This document shows, piece after piece, positions 1-8,190 of a stretch of 45,189 nucleotides of DNA (positions are counted from its first letter, which is position 1; each line of letters starts with the position of its first letter). The stretch is from assembly GCF_002591975.1 (NCBI RefSeq), contig NZ_NVQE01000048.1, positions 1 to 45,189 of the forward strand, read 5' to 3'. A program made the translations under genes and the position numbers. This DNA is from Mycobacterium neglectum (GTDB lineage Bacteria; Actinomycetota; Actinomycetes; Mycobacteriales; Mycobacteriaceae). The notes below the pieces were generated by a model that did no database searches, had not been told where the DNA came from, and saw nothing but the letters and a program-made list of their open reading frames with translations.

Positions 1-92
1 CCCGCAGGGACCACATAGCTCAGGCCGCCGCCCGTCGATCCGGGCCGCGTCGACAACGCCGCCGGCGGCCTGAGCTATGTGGTCCCTGCGGG
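1..92. repeat. Perfect 30-bp inverted repeat at window edge
   Basis: Bases 1-30 are the exact reverse complement of bases 63-92, separated by a 32-base loop (31-62). The right arm is apa coding sequence. The left arm, read in the apa frame, brings a stop (16-18), while apa-like coding (PVDPGRVDN...) is continuous only from about base 28. The arm starts at base 1. This pattern fits a fold-back chimera at a contig end better than a biological hairpin, but that is inference. Confidence 0.85.
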
Positions 93-780
93 ATGGAAGG
101 TTTCGGATTCCACCCAGTTGTCCTACGGCCAGGCACTGTTGACGAAGATCGCACCGGAAGGCGCAGAGCCGCCGAACGATACGAGCGTTCTGCTCGGACG
201 GCTTGATCTGAAGCTGTTCGCGGGCGCCGAAACCGATAACACCAAGGCCGCCCAGCGGCTGGCGTCGGATATGGGCGAGTTCTTCATGCCCTTCCCCGGC
301 ACCCGGATGAATCAGGAAACGATTCCGCTCGACGCCGCAGGCATGCCGGGTGTCGCCTCCTACTACGAGGTGAAGTTCACCGACACCAACAAGCCCACCG
401 GCCAGATCTGGGCGGGCGTGGTCGGTGAGCCGGTCGAACCCGGCACCCCGCGCGGCCAGCGCACACCGCAGCGCTGGTTCGTCGTCTGGCTCGGGACGGA
501 CGCCAACCCGATCCCCAAGGACGAGGCCGCGATCCTCGCCAATTCGATCCGGCCTTATGCCGCACCGGTCGCTCCGCCGCCTCCGCCTGCGGATCCCAAT
601 GCGCCGCCGCCTCCGCCTGCGGATCCCAATGCGCCGCCGCCTCCGCCTGCGGATCCGAATGCGCCGCCGCCTCCGCCTGCGGATCCGAATGCGCCGCCGC
701 CTCCGCCTGCACCTGCGGCCGTCGGGGTGCCGGTGCCCGTCGCGCCGGAGGATGCGCCAGGAATGCTGCCGCCGGGCTGA
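31..780 (+). CDS. apa: Alanine/proline-rich antigen Apa (ModD, fibronectin attachment protein), 5'-truncated
   Basis: Secreted mycobacterial cell-surface glycoprotein of the Apa/FAP family, known to bind fibronectin. The conserved core is recognisable: GRVDN...GGLSY..PAGW near the start, VLLGRLDLKLFAGAE, SDMGEFFMPFPGTRMNQE, ASYYEVKF and RWFVVWLGT. It is followed by a Pro/Ala-rich tail with four APPPPPADPN repeats. The signal peptide and N-terminal Pro-rich part are missing because the window (probably the contig) begins inside the gene. The first in-frame start-like codon, GTG at 79, is internal to the conserved domain and is not the true start. The tail ends in a short VPVPVAPEDAPGMLPPG segment. 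In M. tuberculosis this gene follows the modABC molybdate transporter and precedes a small membrane protein and adhA, as here. Confidence 0.9.
   Translation, partial: PVDPGRVDNAAGGLSYVVPAGWKVSDSTQLSYGQALLTKIAPEGAEPPNDTSVLLGRLDLKLFAGAETDNTKAAQRLASDMGEFFMPFPGTRMNQETIPLDAAGMPGVASYYEVKFTDTNKPTGQIWAGVVGEPVEPGTPRGQRTPQRWFVVWLGTDANPIPKDEAAILANSIRPYAAPVAPPPPPADPNAPPPPPADPNAPPPPPADPNAPPPPPADPNAPPPPPAPAAVGVPVPVAPEDAPGMLPPG
571..710 (+). repeat. 30-bp tandem repeat inside apa (about 4.7 copies)
   Basis: Units start at 571, 601, 631 and 661, with a partial copy at 691-710. Each encodes APPPPPADPN. Copies differ mainly at the codon before AAT (CCC in the first two, CCG in the next two), so they are almost identical at the DNA level, which points to recent expansion. 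Copy number is likely variable between strains and prone to collapse in short-read assemblies. Confidence 0.9.
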
Positions 781-833
781 CCGCCGGGTGTCCGCCGCGG
801 GACGGACCCGAATGCCTCACCGTCAGTTGGCGT

Positions 834-1085
834 TCAGGGACCGACCCACGGCGGCTGGGCGCTGCCCACGTTGACGATGAAGCAATTGGTGCCGCCGAAC
901 CCGAGGACTCCGGTGGACTGGCAGCGCTCGAAGTTGCCATCGGGTGCGATCGGCCCGTCGCAGATCTCGCCGCCGCCCCACGGCGTCCAGCCCGCCTGGC
1001 ACCCGGCGTTCGCCGGAGCCGCCAGGGCGAGGGCGACTCCGCTCGTCGCGAGGGCACTGATCGTCAGTGCAACAAGTGCTTTCAT
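834..1085 (-). CDS. Small secreted CDGP-domain protein
   Basis: An 83-residue protein with a clear Sec signal peptide (MKALVAL...ALALAAPANA, cleavage after about residue 27). The mature part of about 56 residues has four cysteines (GC.., EICDGP, FERC, TNC), enough for two disulfides. The core motif ICDGPIAPDGNFERC is the hallmark of the mycobacterial CDGP-domain family of small exported proteins, whose function is unknown. It is convergent with apa, and the two stops are about 53 bases apart. A purine-rich GGAAGAGG stretch lies about 6 bases before the ATG, which supports this start. It acts outside the cytoplasm, and nothing in the sequence assigns an activity. Confidence 0.8.
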   Translation of the reverse strand: MKALVALTISALATSGVALALAAPANAGCQAGWTPWGGGEICDGPIAPDGNFERCQSTGVLGFGGTNCFIVNVGSAQPPWVGP

Positions 1086-1314
1086 GCCTCCACCTCTTCC
1101 TGCGGTAGCGGTGCCGTGACCGGTACGGGGCCGTCACGCGCACGTTATTCCCAGGTTATGCGCTCGTGACCGATTAGGGATCGGGAATCCTCGCAGTCTT
1201 GATGACAGCGGATCTTGACCGTGGTAGCGGCCGAATCGTTATCCACGTGCGGTATATCTCAAGTTGGCGCGGCGGCTGCGCTGAGCCAAGGGCAGCGATA
1301 GGCGGGAGACGCTG

Positions 1315-1620
1315 ATGGACATCATTGCGGCTACTCAGTTCCTCGGAGAACGGTCCACAACGCTCACCAGCGTCGGCTGGATCGGTTACATCATCATCGG
1401 AGCGCTCGCCGGCTGGATTGGCGGAAAGATCGTCAAGGGCAGCGGATCCGGAATTCTGATGAACATCGTCATCGGTGTAGTCGGCGCCTTGATCGGTGGT
1501 TTCCTCCTCAGCTTCTGGTTCGACACCGCCGATGGAGGTTGGTGGTTCACCTTCTTCACCGCAATTCTCGGATCGGTGATCCTGCTGTGGCTCGTCGGCC
1601 TGGTGCGGAAAAAGGCCTAG
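1315..1620 (+). CDS. GlsB/YeaQ/YmgE-type stress-response membrane protein
   Basis: A 101-residue protein with three hydrophobic segments (about 22-40, 50-70, 78-97). It carries the glycine-rich GWIGYIIIGALAGWIGGKIVKGSGSGILMNIVIGVVGALIGGFL pattern of the family once called transglycosylase-associated, split around residue 43 by the short GSGSG loop. Members are small inner-membrane proteins linked to acid or envelope stress, with no proven biochemical role. An N-terminal extension of about 20 polar residues precedes the usual family start. GGGAG lies 6-7 bases before the ATG. The apa - this gene - adhA order matches what I recall of the M. tuberculosis Rv1860-Rv1862 locus. It ends 15 bases before adhA, so the two are probably co-transcribed. 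Confidence 0.8.
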   Translation: MDIIAATQFLGERSTTLTSVGWIGYIIIGALAGWIGGKIVKGSGSGILMNIVIGVVGALIGGFLLSFWFDTADGGWWFTFFTAILGSVILLWLVGLVRKKA

Positions 1621-1635
1621 CGTCACGATGGGGTG

Positions 1636-2655
1636 ATGAGCACCCCAACCATGAAGGCGTGGCGGGTCCGCCGGCCCGGTCCGATGAACACTCGGCCACT
1701 GGAGTACGTCACGACTGAGGTACCACGGCCCGCGCCCGGCGAGCTTCTCGTCGCGGTGCGGGCTTGTGGTGTGTGCCGCACCGACCTCCACGTGGCCGAG
1801 GGCGACTTGCCCGTGCACCGCTCCGGAGTGATTCCGGGCCATGAAGTCGTCGCCGAAATCGTCGAAGTAGGCCCGACAGCGCAGGGCGGTGAGTTCGCCG
1901 TCGGCGACCGCGTCGGTATCGCGTGGCTCAGATACACATGCGGCCGATGCAAGTTCTGTGGGAGCGGTAACGAGAACCTGTGCCAAGAATCTCGGTACAC
2001 CGGGTGGGACGCCGATGGTGGATATGCCGAATTTGCCACCGTCCCAGCGGCTTACGCGCACCCTCTGCCGGATCGGTACTCCGACACGGAATTGGCGCCG
2101 CTGTTGTGCGCGGGCATCATCGGCTATCGCGCCCTGCTGCGCGCCGACCTCCCTGCAGGCGGGAGGCTGGGCATCTACGGGTTCGGAGGCAGCGCACACC
2201 TCACCGCGCAGGTTGCTCTCGCGCGGGGCGCCGAAGTGCACGTGATGACGCGCGGCGACATGGCGAAGGAATTGGCTTTGGCGTTGGGCGCGGCGTCGGT
2301 GCAGGGCGCCTATGACCGTCCGCCGGTGGCGCTGGACTCCGCGATTCTGTTCGCCCCGGTGGGTGATCTGGTGCTGCCCGCACTCGAGTCGCTGGACCGC
2401 GGTGGCACTCTGGCCGTTGCCGGTATCCACCTGTCCGACATCCCGCCGATGAACTACCAGCGCCACCTCTTTCAAGAGCGCCAGTTACGGTCCGTGGCGT
2501 CGAACACCCGCGCCGACGCCCGCGAGTTCCTCGCCTTCGCCGGTCGCCACCACCTGGAGGTGACGACTCCGCAGTACCCGCTGGGCAAGGCCGATTGTGC
2601 ACTCGCCGATCTCGTCGAGGGCCGCATCTCCGGCGCAGCGGTACTGCTGGTTTAG
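1636..2655 (+). CDS. adhA: Zinc-dependent alcohol dehydrogenase AdhA
   Basis: Medium-chain NAD(P)-dependent alcohol dehydrogenase of 339 residues. Zinc ligands are visible: catalytic C44 and H69-E70 (CGVCRTDLH...PGHE), and the structural set C102, C105, C108, C116 (CGRCKFC...LC). A Rossmann segment GIYGFGGSAHLTAQVA lies near residue 180. The sequence is close to M. tuberculosis AdhA (Rv1862) as I remember it, including ENLC.ESRYTGWDADGGYAEF and LAPLLCAGIIGYR. ATG 1636 is chosen because GATGGGG lies just upstream; GTG 1633 and ATG 1651 are alternatives. The 3' end overlaps the convergent gene at 2652 by four bases. The physiological alcohol or aldehyde cannot be read from the sequence. Confidence 0.9.
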   Translation: MSTPTMKAWRVRRPGPMNTRPLEYVTTEVPRPAPGELLVAVRACGVCRTDLHVAEGDLPVHRSGVIPGHEVVAEIVEVGPTAQGGEFAVGDRVGIAWLRYTCGRCKFCGSGNENLCQESRYTGWDADGGYAEFATVPAAYAHPLPDRYSDTELAPLLCAGIIGYRALLRADLPAGGRLGIYGFGGSAHLTAQVALARGAEVHVMTRGDMAKELALALGAASVQGAYDRPPVALDSAILFAPVGDLVLPALESLDRGGTLAVAGIHLSDIPPMNYQRHLFQERQLRSVASNTRADAREFLAFAGRHHLEVTTPQYPLGKADCALADLVEGRISGAAVLLV

Positions 2656-3143
2656 AGCGCAGCGAGGGCGGCGCCGAGCCGACCCCGCAGATCGCCGTGG
2701 CCGTATCGATAGAGCGGACCCGTTCCGTCGCCCAGAATCTGGCGCAAACGTGCCATTCCTCGCGCGCTCACCGGCCGCGGTGCGTGCAACCTCAGCGTGA
2801 TCGCATCGATCACGTCTTCGGCCGCCGTGATGTTGGCAACATGCAACGGCACCCGAGACGACAGCAGCAGGCCGCGGCCGCGGGCATCGGTGACCGTCGC
2901 GCGCAATGAACGCGCGATTGCCTCCCGTTCCGCGTTCGACGTCAGGCGCGCCTCATGAACGGCGAGCGCACTGCCCGCCGGTGCGGGTACGCCGACGGCA
3001 AGAAGCCCGTCGAACTGGCCGGCTCGAAGTCGTGCCGTCAGCCGTGACGCCAACGACGATCGGGGCACCGCCCGATCCGGAGTGGCGGAGCCGGCGTTGG
3101 AAAAACTAGAAATAATTTCGGCTGGAATCTTGTTGTCAGCCAT
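2652..3143 (-). CDS. Conserved-looking protein of unknown function
   Basis: A 163-residue cytoplasmic-looking protein without signal peptide or membrane segment. I do not recognise the family. It is Ala/Arg/Leu-rich, with a Ser/Pro-containing N-terminus (residues 1-35) and a more regular region from about 36 onward that includes SSLASRLTARLRAGQFDGLLAVG and AEREAIARSLRATV. A purine-rich AAAGAGGTAG stretch lies about 7 bases before the ATG. It is divergent from the CGNR regulator at 3219 and shares a 75-base intergenic region containing an inverted repeat, so control by that regulator is a reasonable guess. Codon use is like the neighbours. Confidence 0.6.
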   Translation of the reverse strand: MADNKIPAEIISSFSNAGSATPDRAVPRSSLASRLTARLRAGQFDGLLAVGVPAPAGSALAVHEARLTSNAEREAIARSLRATVTDARGRGLLLSSRVPLHVANITAAEDVIDAITLRLHAPRPVSARGMARLRQILGDGTGPLYRYGHGDLRGRLGAALAAL

Positions 3144-3190
3144 GGGTATCTACCTCTTTGCCGGGTTTCGGCATTCGCTTTACTCTTATG

Positions 3191-3224
3191 ACTGTCTAAG
3201 ACGTTACAGTGGTCATGCGTGACC
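3191..3224. promoter_or_regulatory. Inverted repeats in the divergent promoter region of the CGNR gene
   Basis: Two short dyads lie back to back: ACTGT-N10-ACAGT at 3191-3210 and GGTCA-N4-TGACC at 3211-3224. The second overlaps the GTG start at 3219. They sit between the unknown gene (start 3143, minus) and the CGNR gene (plus). Candidate operator; the regulator is not known. Confidence 0.4.
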
Positions 3225-3854
3225 AGTCAAGTTGATATACCGGTCATGGAAGCTTACGGTGGATTCATGGTTGCGGAACCGAAACGTTGGCTTGCCGACG
3301 ACGAATCCAAGCCGGCGCCCGGACGGTTGCTTCGAGTTCAAGCGCTGGTCAACACCGTAGAGCTGCCCACTGGGCCGGACAGGCTCGCCGATCCCGAGGA
3401 TGCGCGCCCGTGGCTCATCGCCAACGAGCTGTTGGCATCCGATGCCGCCCTCGATGGCACCGATTTGCAGCTGCTGAGTGGTGTGCGCGAGGCGTTGCGC
3501 ACGCTTTTGTCGCACAACAGCGGTGGGCCGGCGCCGGTCGAGGCGGACTTGGTGCCGCTTCGTGCGGTCGCCGACCGCGGCGCCGCGCGCGCCGAACTCG
3601 ACACCGACGGGGTGGTACGACTCGCGGCGGCTGGTGATTCGGTGGCCGAGCGCCTGGTCGAACTGTTGCTGATCACACGCGACGCGCAGCGTGACGGCAG
3701 TTGGGCGCGTCTGAAGGTCTGCGCGAACGACGAATGCCGGTGGGCGTTCTACGACCGATCCCGTAACCACGGCGGAACCTGGTGCGAGATGTCTGCGTGC
3801 GGAAACAAGCTGAAGAACCGTGAGTTTCGCGCGCGACGGAAGGCGAGGGCCTGA
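3219..3854 (+). CDS. CGNR zinc-finger / ABATE-domain regulator
   Basis: Protein of up to 211 residues with the ABATE N-terminal region (RLLRVQALVNTVEL...) and a C-terminal CGNR zinc finger, VCANDECRWAFYDRSRN....WCEMSACGNK. Four cysteines form the metal site. This family is typical of actinobacterial putative transcription regulators, often placed beside or divergent from the gene they control. Here the signature reads CGNK instead of CGNR. The start is uncertain: GTG 3219 and ATG 3246 are both in frame and neither has a good Shine-Dalgarno, so a leaderless transcript is possible. It is convergent with the CPBP gene, with 18 bases between stops. Confidence 0.8.
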   Translation: MTSQVDIPVMEAYGGFMVAEPKRWLADDESKPAPGRLLRVQALVNTVELPTGPDRLADPEDARPWLIANELLASDAALDGTDLQLLSGVREALRTLLSHNSGGPAPVEADLVPLRAVADRGAARAELDTDGVVRLAAAGDSVAERLVELLLITRDAQRDGSWARLKVCANDECRWAFYDRSRNHGGTWCEMSACGNKLKNREFRARRKARA

Positions 3855-3872
3855 CTTCCTGGGCCAGCGCGG

Positions 3873-4637
3873 TCAGGTCGACAGATGCCACACCAGAGCG
3901 GCGGCCAGCGCACCCAATCCGTTGAGCGACCAGTGCAAGGCGATCGGTGCGATCAGACTCCCGCTGCGCCGACGTAGCCAGGTGAACACGAAACCGGCGA
4001 AGGCCGTGGCCGCGACCGCAAGGGCAACCCCTGCCACTGTGCCTAGCAGGCCGCCGCCGAATATGCGGGTGAACCCGACGTTACTGCTGGTCAGGCCAAA
4101 TGAGGTCGCGATATGCCAGAGGCCGAAAAGCAACGAGCCCGCCGCCGCGACACCTCGCCAGCCCCATGCGCGGTCCAGCGCACCGTGCAGTACGCCACGG
4201 AACGCCACTTCCTCTGGGATCACCGTCTGCAGCGGAATGATGATCATCGACGCGAGTAATGCGCCGGAGATCGTCGCGTAGTTGTTGTTCATGAACATCG
4301 GGCGCGTCCAGGGCAGCAATGCGCCGATCGCGATCACCGTGACCACCAGGGCGACGGCGGCCAGGGCGTAGCCCGCGCCGGACTTCCATTGCTCCCTGCC
4401 AAGGCCCAGTTCGGTCCAGCCCAGGCCCCGCGACCGCACGAGGAGCAGGAGACCGATCGCGGCCGCTGGAACCGTCGCGAAACTGGCCCACGGGGTGGTG
4501 AAGTGCGCGATCAGGTTGGTGAGCGCGAGCACCACCACAACCACGGCGATATCCGCATAGATGCGGAAGTGATGAAGTGCGGACAATTGTTCGATCAGCG
4601 GGTGCGGAGTCTCGGCTACCAGCGCTTGATCGGACAC
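3873..4637 (-). CDS. CPBP-family intramembrane metalloprotease (CAAX-like)
   Basis: Polytopic membrane protein of 254 residues when started at GTG 4637; a longer in-frame ORF reaches 4733, but its extra N-terminus looks non-coding. The catalytic motifs of the Abi/CPBP (type II CAAX prenyl endopeptidase) family are intact: E142-E143...R147 (PEEVAFRG), H175 (FGLWHIA) and H235...N239 (HWSLN). About six to seven hydrophobic segments are visible. Family members cleave peptides within the membrane, but bacterial substrates are mostly unknown. From memory it is the counterpart of M. tuberculosis Rv1863c. It is divergent from phosphoketolase across a 173-base region. Confidence 0.8.
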   Translation of the reverse strand: MSDQALVAETPHPLIEQLSALHHFRIYADIAVVVVVLALTNLIAHFTTPWASFATVPAAAIGLLLLVRSRGLGWTELGLGREQWKSGAGYALAAVALVVTVIAIGALLPWTRPMFMNNNYATISGALLASMIIIPLQTVIPEEVAFRGVLHGALDRAWGWRGVAAAGSLLFGLWHIATSFGLTSSNVGFTRIFGGGLLGTVAGVALAVAATAFAGFVFTWLRRRSGSLIAPIALHWSLNGLGALAAALVWHLST

Positions 4638-4810
4638 GGGTTGCGATTCTACCGGTCTTCGCTGAGTGTCGCCTGAGACAGCGAAGGCATAAACACCATG
4701 GTGGTGGGTGGCCGAGGAGTGAACAAGTCTCACCCGTCGGGCACAACGTGAAGCACCGGCGTTTGATGGGTATGGGAAACCCGAACCCGATGCGACAGGA
4801 GCACGGTGCG

Positions 4811-7285
4811 ATGACCACAGAGTCCGGTTTGATGCAGACTTGGCCTTCCGCCGAATCGCGCGCGCTGAGCGACGAGACGCTGGCCAAGATCGACGGTTGG
4901 TGGCGCGCAGCGAACTACCTGTCTGTGGGGCAGATCTATCTGCTGGCCAACCCGCTGCTGAAGGCGCCGCTGTCGGCCGACGATGTCAAGCCTCGTCTGC
5001 TCGGGCACTGGGGAACCACGCCCGGCCTGAACTTCCTGTACGCACATCTCAACCGGGTCATCAAGGAGCGGGGCCAGTCGACCATGTACATCACCGGGCC
5101 CGGCCACGGTGGTCCCGGGCTGGTCGCCAACGCCTACCTCGACGGCACGTATTCGGAAGTGTACTCCGAAATCACCCAGGACACCGACGGCATTCGGCGG
5201 CTGTTTCGCCAGTTCTCGTTCCCCGGCGGCATACCGTCGCACGTTGCCCCGGAAACGCCGGGCTCCATCCACGAGGGTGGCGAGCTCGGGTATGCGCTTT
5301 CGCACGCGTACGGTGCCGCGTTCGACAACCCGGGCCTCCTGGTCGCGGCGGTCGTCGGCGACGGCGAGGCCGAGACCGGCGCGCTCGCGACGAGTTGGCA
5401 TTCGAACAAGTTCGTCAACCCGGCCAAAGATGGGGTGGTGCTGCCGATCTTGCACCTGAACGGGTACAAGATCGCCAATCCGACGGTTCTGGATCGCATA
5501 CCCACAGATGAACTTCGAAGCCTGATGGTCGGCTACGGCCACAACCCGTATTTCTTCGAGGCGAACGAGGGCGACGACATCGCCGACGTACATCGGCGGT
5601 TCGCATCGTTGCTCGACGAGGTGCTCAACGAGATTTCGGAGATCAAGGCCAGGGCGGCCGAGCGTGATGAGCGCCGGCCGACGTGGCCGATGGTCGTCTT
5701 CCGCACTCCTAAGGGATGGACTGGTCCGGATTACATTGACGGAAAGAAGACCACGGGATCCTGGCGCGCACACCAGGTTCCGCTAGCCAGCGCCCGCGAT
5801 ACCCCAGAGCATCTGCGAGTGCTCGCCGACTGGTTGGGCTCCTATCGGCCCGACGAACTATTCGACGAGGACGGCAGACTCGATCCTGCCATCGCCGATC
5901 TGGCACCGGATGGCGCGCTGCGAATGAGCGACAATCCGCATGCCAACGGCGGAATTCTGTTGAAAGATCTGCGGCTGCCCGACTTTCGGAAGTTCGGCGT
6001 GAACGTACCCGTCCCGGGCGCCACCATCGCTGAGGCGACCAAGGTGCTCGGCCAGTGGCTCACTGAAGTTATTCGGCTCAACCCCGACAACTTTCGGATC
6101 TTCGGCCCCGACGAGACCGCCTCGAATCGCCTTCAACCGGTGTTCGATGCCACTGCCAAACAGTGGAACGCCGAGTTCGTGGGGCCAGAAGTCGATGAGC
6201 ATCTCGCCCGGGCTGGGCGTGTCGTCGAGATGCTGTCCGAGCACCAGTGCGAGGGCTGGCTCGAGGGATATCTGCTGACGGGCAGGCACGGTTTGTTCAA
6301 TTGTTACGAGGCGTTCATCCACATCATCGATTCGATGGTCAACCAGCACGCCAAATGGCTGAAGGTCACCAACCACATACCGTGGCGCCGACCCATCGCC
6401 AGCCTGAATTACCTGCTGTCAAGCCATGTTTGGCGCCAAGACCATAACGGCTTCAGCCATCAGGACCCCGGCTTCATCGACCACGTCGTCAACAAGAAAG
6501 CCGAGATCGTCAGGGTGTACCTGCCGCCGGACGCGAACACCCTGCTGTCCACCTATGACCACTGCCTACGGTCGCGGCAGTACGTGAACGTGGTGGTGGC
6601 GGGCAAGCAGCCGCACCCCAACTTCCTCACCATGGATCAGGCGATCGCGCACTGCGCCAGGGGACTGGGCATCTGGGAGTGGGCAGGCTCCGAAGAAGTC
6701 GGCACCGACCCGGACGTCGTCATCGCGACCGCCGGGGACGTGCCGACGCTGGAGGGTCTCGCGGCCGTCGACTTGATCAGACAGCACCTGCCCGACCTGA
6801 AGGTCCGCTTCGTCAATGTCGTCGACCTGATGCGCCTGCAGGACGACACCGAGCATCCGCACGGTCTGTCGAATCGCGAATTCGACATGATCTTCACTCG
6901 CGACAAGCCGGTGATCTTCGCGTATCACGGTTATCCCTGGTTGATCCATCGGCTCATCTATCGGCGCGACGGCGCCAACAACGTCCACGTGCGGGGTTAC
7001 AAGGAAGAGGGAACCACCACCACCCCCTTCGACATGGTCATGCTCAACGACCTCGACCGGTTCCACCTGGTTATCGACGTGATCGACCGGGTGCCTTTCC
7101 TGCAGTCACGCTGCGCAACGCTGCGCCAGCGCATGGTCGACATGAGGATCACGGCCCGCCAGTACACCCGTGAGTACGGCGACGACCTTCCCGAGGTGCG
7201 CGACTGGGTGTGGCCCGACGCGCGTCAGTTGGCGGGGCAGACGGATATTGCCGCGACGGCAGCGACTGGAGGCGACAACGAGTAG
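4811..7285 (+). CDS. xfp: Phosphoketolase (xylulose-5-P / fructose-6-P)
   Basis: ThDP-dependent phosphoketolase of 824 residues, the usual family length. It splits xylulose 5-phosphate (and often fructose 6-phosphate) with phosphate to give acetyl phosphate plus glyceraldehyde 3-phosphate or erythrose 4-phosphate. Visible motifs are YITGPGHGGPG (94-104), SFPGGIPSHVAPETPGSIHEGGELGY, the ThDP/Mg signature VGDGEAETG (182-190) and the C-terminal VFAYHGYPWLIHRLIYRR. ATG 4811 is chosen because AGGAGC lies about 10 bases upstream and the family N-terminus (ALSDETLAKIDGWWRAANYLSVGQIYL) begins here. A longer in-frame ORF from 4577 overlaps the divergent CPBP gene and is rejected. No acetate kinase or phosphotransacetylase is nearby. 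Only 29 bases separate it from the next gene. Confidence 0.95.
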   Translation: MTTESGLMQTWPSAESRALSDETLAKIDGWWRAANYLSVGQIYLLANPLLKAPLSADDVKPRLLGHWGTTPGLNFLYAHLNRVIKERGQSTMYITGPGHGGPGLVANAYLDGTYSEVYSEITQDTDGIRRLFRQFSFPGGIPSHVAPETPGSIHEGGELGYALSHAYGAAFDNPGLLVAAVVGDGEAETGALATSWHSNKFVNPAKDGVVLPILHLNGYKIANPTVLDRIPTDELRSLMVGYGHNPYFFEANEGDDIADVHRRFASLLDEVLNEISEIKARAAERDERRPTWPMVVFRTPKGWTGPDYIDGKKTTGSWRAHQVPLASARDTPEHLRVLADWLGSYRPDELFDEDGRLDPAIADLAPDGALRMSDNPHANGGILLKDLRLPDFRKFGVNVPVPGATIAEATKVLGQWLTEVIRLNPDNFRIFGPDETASNRLQPVFDATAKQWNAEFVGPEVDEHLARAGRVVEMLSEHQCEGWLEGYLLTGRHGLFNCYEAFIHIIDSMVNQHAKWLKVTNHIPWRRPIASLNYLLSSHVWRQDHNGFSHQDPGFIDHVVNKKAEIVRVYLPPDANTLLSTYDHCLRSRQYVNVVVAGKQPHPNFLTMDQAIAHCARGLGIWEWAGSEEVGTDPDVVIATAGDVPTLEGLAAVDLIRQHLPDLKVRFVNVVDLMRLQDDTEHPHGLSNREFDMIFTRDKPVIFAYHGYPWLIHRLIYRRDGANNVHVRGYKEEGTTTTPFDMVMLNDLDRFHLVIDVIDRVPFLQSRCATLRQRMVDMRITARQYTREYGDDLPEVRDWVWPDARQLAGQTDIAATAATGGDNE

Positions 7286-7314
7286 TCGCGAATGCACGCA
7301 CTACCCTGTCGGTC

Positions 7315-8190
7315 GTGCTCGGATTCGCAGTGCCGCAATATGGGGCGGCTGCCCACGCAGAGCTGGCCCGCTTCGCCTCGACGGCCGAAGAACTCGGCGC
7401 CGATAGCCTCTGGGTCGGGGACCGGCTGCTCGCGGCGGTGCAACCCACCGTCGGATACGCGGGCAGGGACACCATCCCCGCACAGTTCCGGACCGGAATC
7501 GATCCGTTCATCGCACTGGCGGTGGCCGCAACCGCGACGACGAGGACCCGCCTGGGCGCCAGCGTGTTCGTCGCCCCGTGGTATCCGCCGGTCCAACTGG
7601 CCAGGCAATTGACCAGCCTTGACGTGGTCAGCGGCGGGCGACTGCTGCCGGGTTTCGGTATCGGCTGGTCGCCCGAGGAGTATGAGGCGGCGGGTGCGCC
7701 GTTCAGGCGCCGCGGCGCACAGCTCGACGAGCTCCTGGACGCGCTGGAGGCATTGTGGACGACGAATCCCGTTGCGCACCATGGCGAACGTTGGTCCATT
7801 CCGGAAGCCTGGGTCGACCTCAAACCGGTGCAAAAACCGCGCCCGCCGATCTATCTCGGCGCATTCACGCCGGCCGGACTCGAGCGGGTGGGCCTGCGCG
7901 CCGACGGCTGGACACCGGTGGTGCAGGTCCCGCGCGGCGTGAACCTCGACATGCTGACCAGGCAGCGGCAGACGATCGACGACGCGGCGCGCGCCGCTGG
8001 ACGTGATCCATCGGCCATTCACACCTGCGTCCGGATCAACGTCGCCGGGGGTGCGCCCGTCGAGCAGGTGGCCGAGGCCGTCAAGGTGCTGGCCGACAAC
8101 GGCTATCCCGACACGTTCGTCGACCTGCTTTATGTCGCCGACACCACCGACGCCCACCTCGACTGGGTGGAACGGCTGGTGGCCCGGTGA
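7315..8190 (+). CDS. F420-dependent LLM-class oxidoreductase
   Basis: Luciferase-like monooxygenase-fold protein of 291 residues, of the TIGR03619-type F420 subgroup common in mycobacteria. Support: LGFAVPQYG start, ADSLWVGDRL, TRTRLGASVFVAPWYPPVQLARQLTSLDVVSGGRLLPGFGIGWSPEEYEAAGAPF and RPPIYLGAFTPAGLERVG. The last helices match the F420 LLM family. GTG 7315 gives the canonical N-terminus; the ORF can be extended in frame to 7210 but would then run inside phosphoketolase. It overlaps the CoA-transferase start by four bases (GTGA), implying translational coupling. The substrate is unknown; co-transcription with CoA-transferase and thiolase-like genes suggests acyl-CoA or lipid chemistry. Confidence 0.85.
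   Translation: MLGFAVPQYGAAAHAELARFASTAEELGADSLWVGDRLLAAVQPTVGYAGRDTIPAQFRTGIDPFIALAVAATATTRTRLGASVFVAPWYPPVQLARQLTSLDVVSGGRLLPGFGIGWSPEEYEAAGAPFRRRGAQLDELLDALEALWTTNPVAHHGERWSIPEAWVDLKPVQKPRPPIYLGAFTPAGLERVGLRADGWTPVVQVPRGVNLDMLTRQRQTIDDAARAAGRDPSAIHTCVRINVAGGAPVEQVAEAVKVLADNGYPDTFVDLLYVADTTDAHLDWVERLVAR

Noticed and set aside
571..710. 30-bp repeats considered as a CRISPR array
   Set aside because: The units are contiguous without spacers and in frame within apa.
1174..2475. 433-codon minus-strand ORF opposite GlsB and adhA
   Set aside because: It lies antisense to two clearly recognisable genes, its translation is low-complexity Arg/Gln/His-rich and has no domain.
4694..4703. CACCATGGTG palindrome between CPBP and phosphoketolase genes
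   Set aside because: Only 10 bp and easily found by chance in this composition; no extension or partner site.
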